Of a stretch of 5,359 bases of DNA, positions 3,511 through 5,359 are shown piece after piece (the stretch's first letter is position 1; every line of letters starts with the position of its first letter). The position numbers and the translations under genes were made by a program. The notes below the pieces were generated by a model. That model was not told where the DNA came from, did not search any database, and was given only the letters and a program-made list of their open reading frames with translations. The DNA comes from Candidatus Poribacteria bacterium (GTDB taxonomy: Bacteria > Poribacteria > WGA-4E > WGA-3G), in contig JAPPMR010000651.1 of assembly GCA_028818995.1 (NCBI GenBank), positions 1 to 5,359 on the forward strand, read 5' to 3'.

Positions 3511-5301
3511 ATGAAAAGTTTAAACCGCCACACCGTAAGGTCTATAACGCGTAAAGCACTGCTTATTTCAACGATATTCCATGTATTCTTTCTGGTCACG
3601 CTGTTTTATTTTTCTATTCGCAATCAGCCTATTTTACCCAATCAAGACAAGATTGCTGTAACACTTTCAACAGCACCAAAACCGCTGCCAGCAAAGATTC
3701 CTAAAAAAGCACCAATACTTCAACAACATACAAAAACCGTGTATAAAACAGCAAAACCACTTGCAGAAGTTGAAGCGATTAAACCTCACATTGCGTTTCA
3801 ACCGCGTCTTACGCCTCCGTCGCCCATTGTTTCAGAACAACCACGGCTCGAACAGACAAATACAGCACCTGACGTGAAAGTGAATGTCAGCACCGCGCTC
3901 AACGAACTGCGTCAAGTTGAAGATGGGCTATCAAAGACAGAGGCAGCAGAACCAACAATAGGAAGTTCTTTCGGTTCAAAACGCTCCGGTATGCTGGGCG
4001 CACAACGCACACCTACCCGTACTACGCTTGATATTGCTGAAACAGTAGATGACGATGACGATATTCCAAATATAGCAGATCTCCAAGAAAACAAACCCTC
4101 TTTACCTTATATTCCATTTGGTTCTGTTATCAAAAATCTTGCACGTGAGATCGTGGAAACAAGTGATGGCGGGCCAATTGATGTCGTTTTTGTCATTGAT
4201 GCCAGCAGTAGTATGGGTGATAATATAAAAGCAGTTGTTGAACACTTGGCAGAAATGGTTGATGTCTATAAAGCTTCAGATATTGATTACGCACTCGGTT
4301 TAACCCATTTCTCTGCACGAGCAAAGGGAAATTCACGGAAACAAGAAAACTATATAAAAGTTTTTCAATTAACTCAAAAATTTTCTGCATACAAACAGAG
4401 TCTAAATACGATTGTCCCTCGCGGCGATGAGAAAGCGTTGGACGCTATCGCGCAAACAGTCGACGAAATGCAATTCCGTGCCACATCCAAAAAACATCTT
4501 ATTCTCGTTACTGATGAACCGTTCACCAGTCTTGAAGGTTTAACAGTCCAAGACTCAATTGCCCTATGTCGCGAGTTTGGCATTTATGTTAATATCCTTG
4601 GTCTGCCAAACAAACAACACCTATTACTTGCATTTGAAACTGATGGAAAATGGCACGCAATTCCCGAGGATCCGAAGAGGCAACAAGCAGTGCAAAGCAA
4701 TAGAAGTCTAACACTAAAGCAAAGAACCCAATTGCTGAGAACAACACACTGGCAAAAGGCACAGAAGATCAAGAAAACATTGCTCCAAAAATATGGGAAT
4801 ACATCTGTAGACATCGTCTTGTTCATTGATGCAAGTAAGAGCATGGAAGATAAACTCCCACAATTTTTACAACAACTGGATATTTGGGTTCGGGATTGGG
4901 ATAACGCGCTTATTGACTATCAGATTGGTGTCGTTAGGTTTCGGACACGTGCTTCCGTTGACATAGTGAATGTATTCAATCCACCACAATCTCTTGATCA
5001 GATCCACAAAATTGTCGAACTGCCATGTCAAGAAGATGAAAACCTGCTGCACGCTATTACTGAAGGTTTACGCCGTATTAAGCTCCGTCCGGATGCACAA
5101 ACACATCTCATTCTTGTTACAGATGAACCTGCAAGTAAAAACTCACCTTCAGCAGGTGTCATCCAGTTTTTAGAGGAAAAACAGGCTGTTGTAAGTGTTA
5201 TTGGAACTTTCGATAATTTTCAAGAAGAGGTAACAATTAAAACGGGTGGTGTGTGGGTGCCGATTCCAGAGGGACACACAACTAATCACAGGCACTGGTA
5301 A
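3511..5301 (+). CDS. TonB-like N-terminal anchor fused to two von Willebrand factor A domains
   Basis: A 596-residue protein. A basic N-terminus and one membrane helix (about 16-36) contain Ser20-x3-His24. This is the SxxxH arrangement of TonB, where the His is needed for coupling to ExbB/ExbD, and the following IAVTLSTAP plus Pro/Lys-rich stretch (49-112) also resembles TonB. A polar linker with an Asp run (180-184) leads to vWA domain 1 (about 222-388) with MIDAS motif DASSS (230-234), and vWA domain 2 (about 432-588) with DASKS (440-444). Both carry HLILVTDEP (329-337, 532-540) and end in a related motif (KWHAIPED, VWVPIPEG), showing tandem duplication. vWA domains bind proteins through a metal ion, presumably in the periplasm here. 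There is no TonB C-terminal domain, so it is not an ordinary TonB. It is third in the sigma/anti-sigma operon, suggesting a sensor, anti-sigma partner or output protein. Confidence 0.92.
   Translation: MKSLNRHTVRSITRKALLISTIFHVFFLVTLFYFSIRNQPILPNQDKIAVTLSTAPKPLPAKIPKKAPILQQHTKTVYKTAKPLAEVEAIKPHIAFQPRLTPPSPIVSEQPRLEQTNTAPDVKVNVSTALNELRQVEDGLSKTEAAEPTIGSSFGSKRSGMLGAQRTPTRTTLDIAETVDDDDDIPNIADLQENKPSLPYIPFGSVIKNLAREIVETSDGGPIDVVFVIDASSSMGDNIKAVVEHLAEMVDVYKASDIDYALGLTHFSARAKGNSRKQENYIKVFQLTQKFSAYKQSLNTIVPRGDEKALDAIAQTVDEMQFRATSKKHLILVTDEPFTSLEGLTVQDSIALCREFGIYVNILGLPNKQHLLLAFETDGKWHAIPEDPKRQQAVQSNRSLTLKQRTQLLRTTHWQKAQKIKKTLLQKYGNTSVDIVLFIDASKSMEDKLPQFLQQLDIWVRDWDNALIDYQIGVVRFRTRASVDIVNVFNPPQSLDQIHKIVELPCQEDENLLHAITEGLRRIKLRPDAQTHLILVTDEPASKNSPSAGVIQFLEEKQAVVSVIGTFDNFQEEVTIKTGGVWVPIPEGHTTNHRHW
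4174..4674 (+). other. vWA domain 1 of the TonB-like/vWA protein
   Basis: Residues about 222-388. The strand-then-MIDAS pattern is IDVVFVIDASSSMGDN, with Asp230, Ser232 and Ser234 as metal ligands. A later Asp335 in LVTDEP is the likely fourth-motif residue. The usual MIDAS Thr is not obvious; the loop reads VPRGDEKALDAI (302-313). Confidence 0.85.
4804..5274 (+). other. vWA domain 2 of the TonB-like/vWA protein
   Basis: Residues about 432-588. The MIDAS is VDIVLFIDASKSMEDK, with Asp440, Ser442 and Ser444, and Asp538 sits in the same LVTDEP motif. The loop corresponding to the MIDAS Thr reads LPCQEDENLLHAI (504-516). It is shorter than domain 1 and diverged outside the motifs, so the duplication is old. 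Confidence 0.85.
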
Positions 5302-5359
5302 TGCTTTATAGTAAAATCCGAAAATATGTTCACATTTCAATGAACAACAAACCCTACAC

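Noticed and set aside
3421..3511. Twelve-base direct repeat GAGGTTCAACAA at 3421-3432 and 3500-3511
   Set aside because: The second copy is simply the ribosome binding site and start of the next gene; the first lies in coding sequence. No further copies or structure were seen.
5302..5359. Stem GTTCA/TGAAC (5328-5332, 5341-5345) after the vWA gene as an operon terminator
   Set aside because: The stem is only 5 bp with an 8-base loop and is followed by an A/C-rich sequence with no T tract, so it is not a convincing terminator. I see nothing else in these last bases.

Overview
This window most resembles an accessory or signalling region from a Gram-negative-type environmental bacterium with moderate-to-low GC. 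An N-terminal anchor resembling TonB implies an envelope with an inner membrane and periplasm. My best guess for the lineage is Candidatus Poribacteria or a relative. The reasons are a formylglycine-generating-enzyme (FGE)-fold protein, a TPR protein, and intergenic spacers filled with short palindromes built on GTAG and GGTTTCCTAACC. This is an inference from general familiarity, because there is no marker gene here.

Layout: 1-439 has no intact gene. It holds a possible minus-strand 3' coding remnant (41-130), a 128-bp MITE-like inverted-repeat element (153-280) and a good extended -10 promoter (321-350). 440-1324 encodes an FGE/SUMF1-fold protein that lacks the catalytic cysteine pair. 1325-1515 holds a stem-loop over the stop codon, a second palindromic element (1364-1431) and a promoter-like site (1448-1476). 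1516-2124 encodes a protein with four TPR repeats. 2125-2384 holds a REPIN-like pair of GTAG-headed palindromes (2198-2255) and a dyad just upstream of the next gene.

2385-5301 is a tight three-gene operon: an ECF sigma factor, then a membrane-spanning zinc-binding anti-sigma factor overlapping it by 14 nt, then, 12 nt later, a 596-residue protein. That protein joins a TonB-type SxxxH transmembrane anchor and a Pro/Lys-rich spacer to two tandem von Willebrand A (vWA) domains. The likely logic is an envelope signalling unit: the sigma factor is held at the membrane by the anti-sigma factor, and the anchored vWA protein is either a sensor or partner of the anti-sigma factor, or the effector this operon exists to make. 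The last 58 bases hold no gene. The TonB-like/vWA fusion encoded with its own ECF sigma/anti-sigma pair is the most interesting system in the window.
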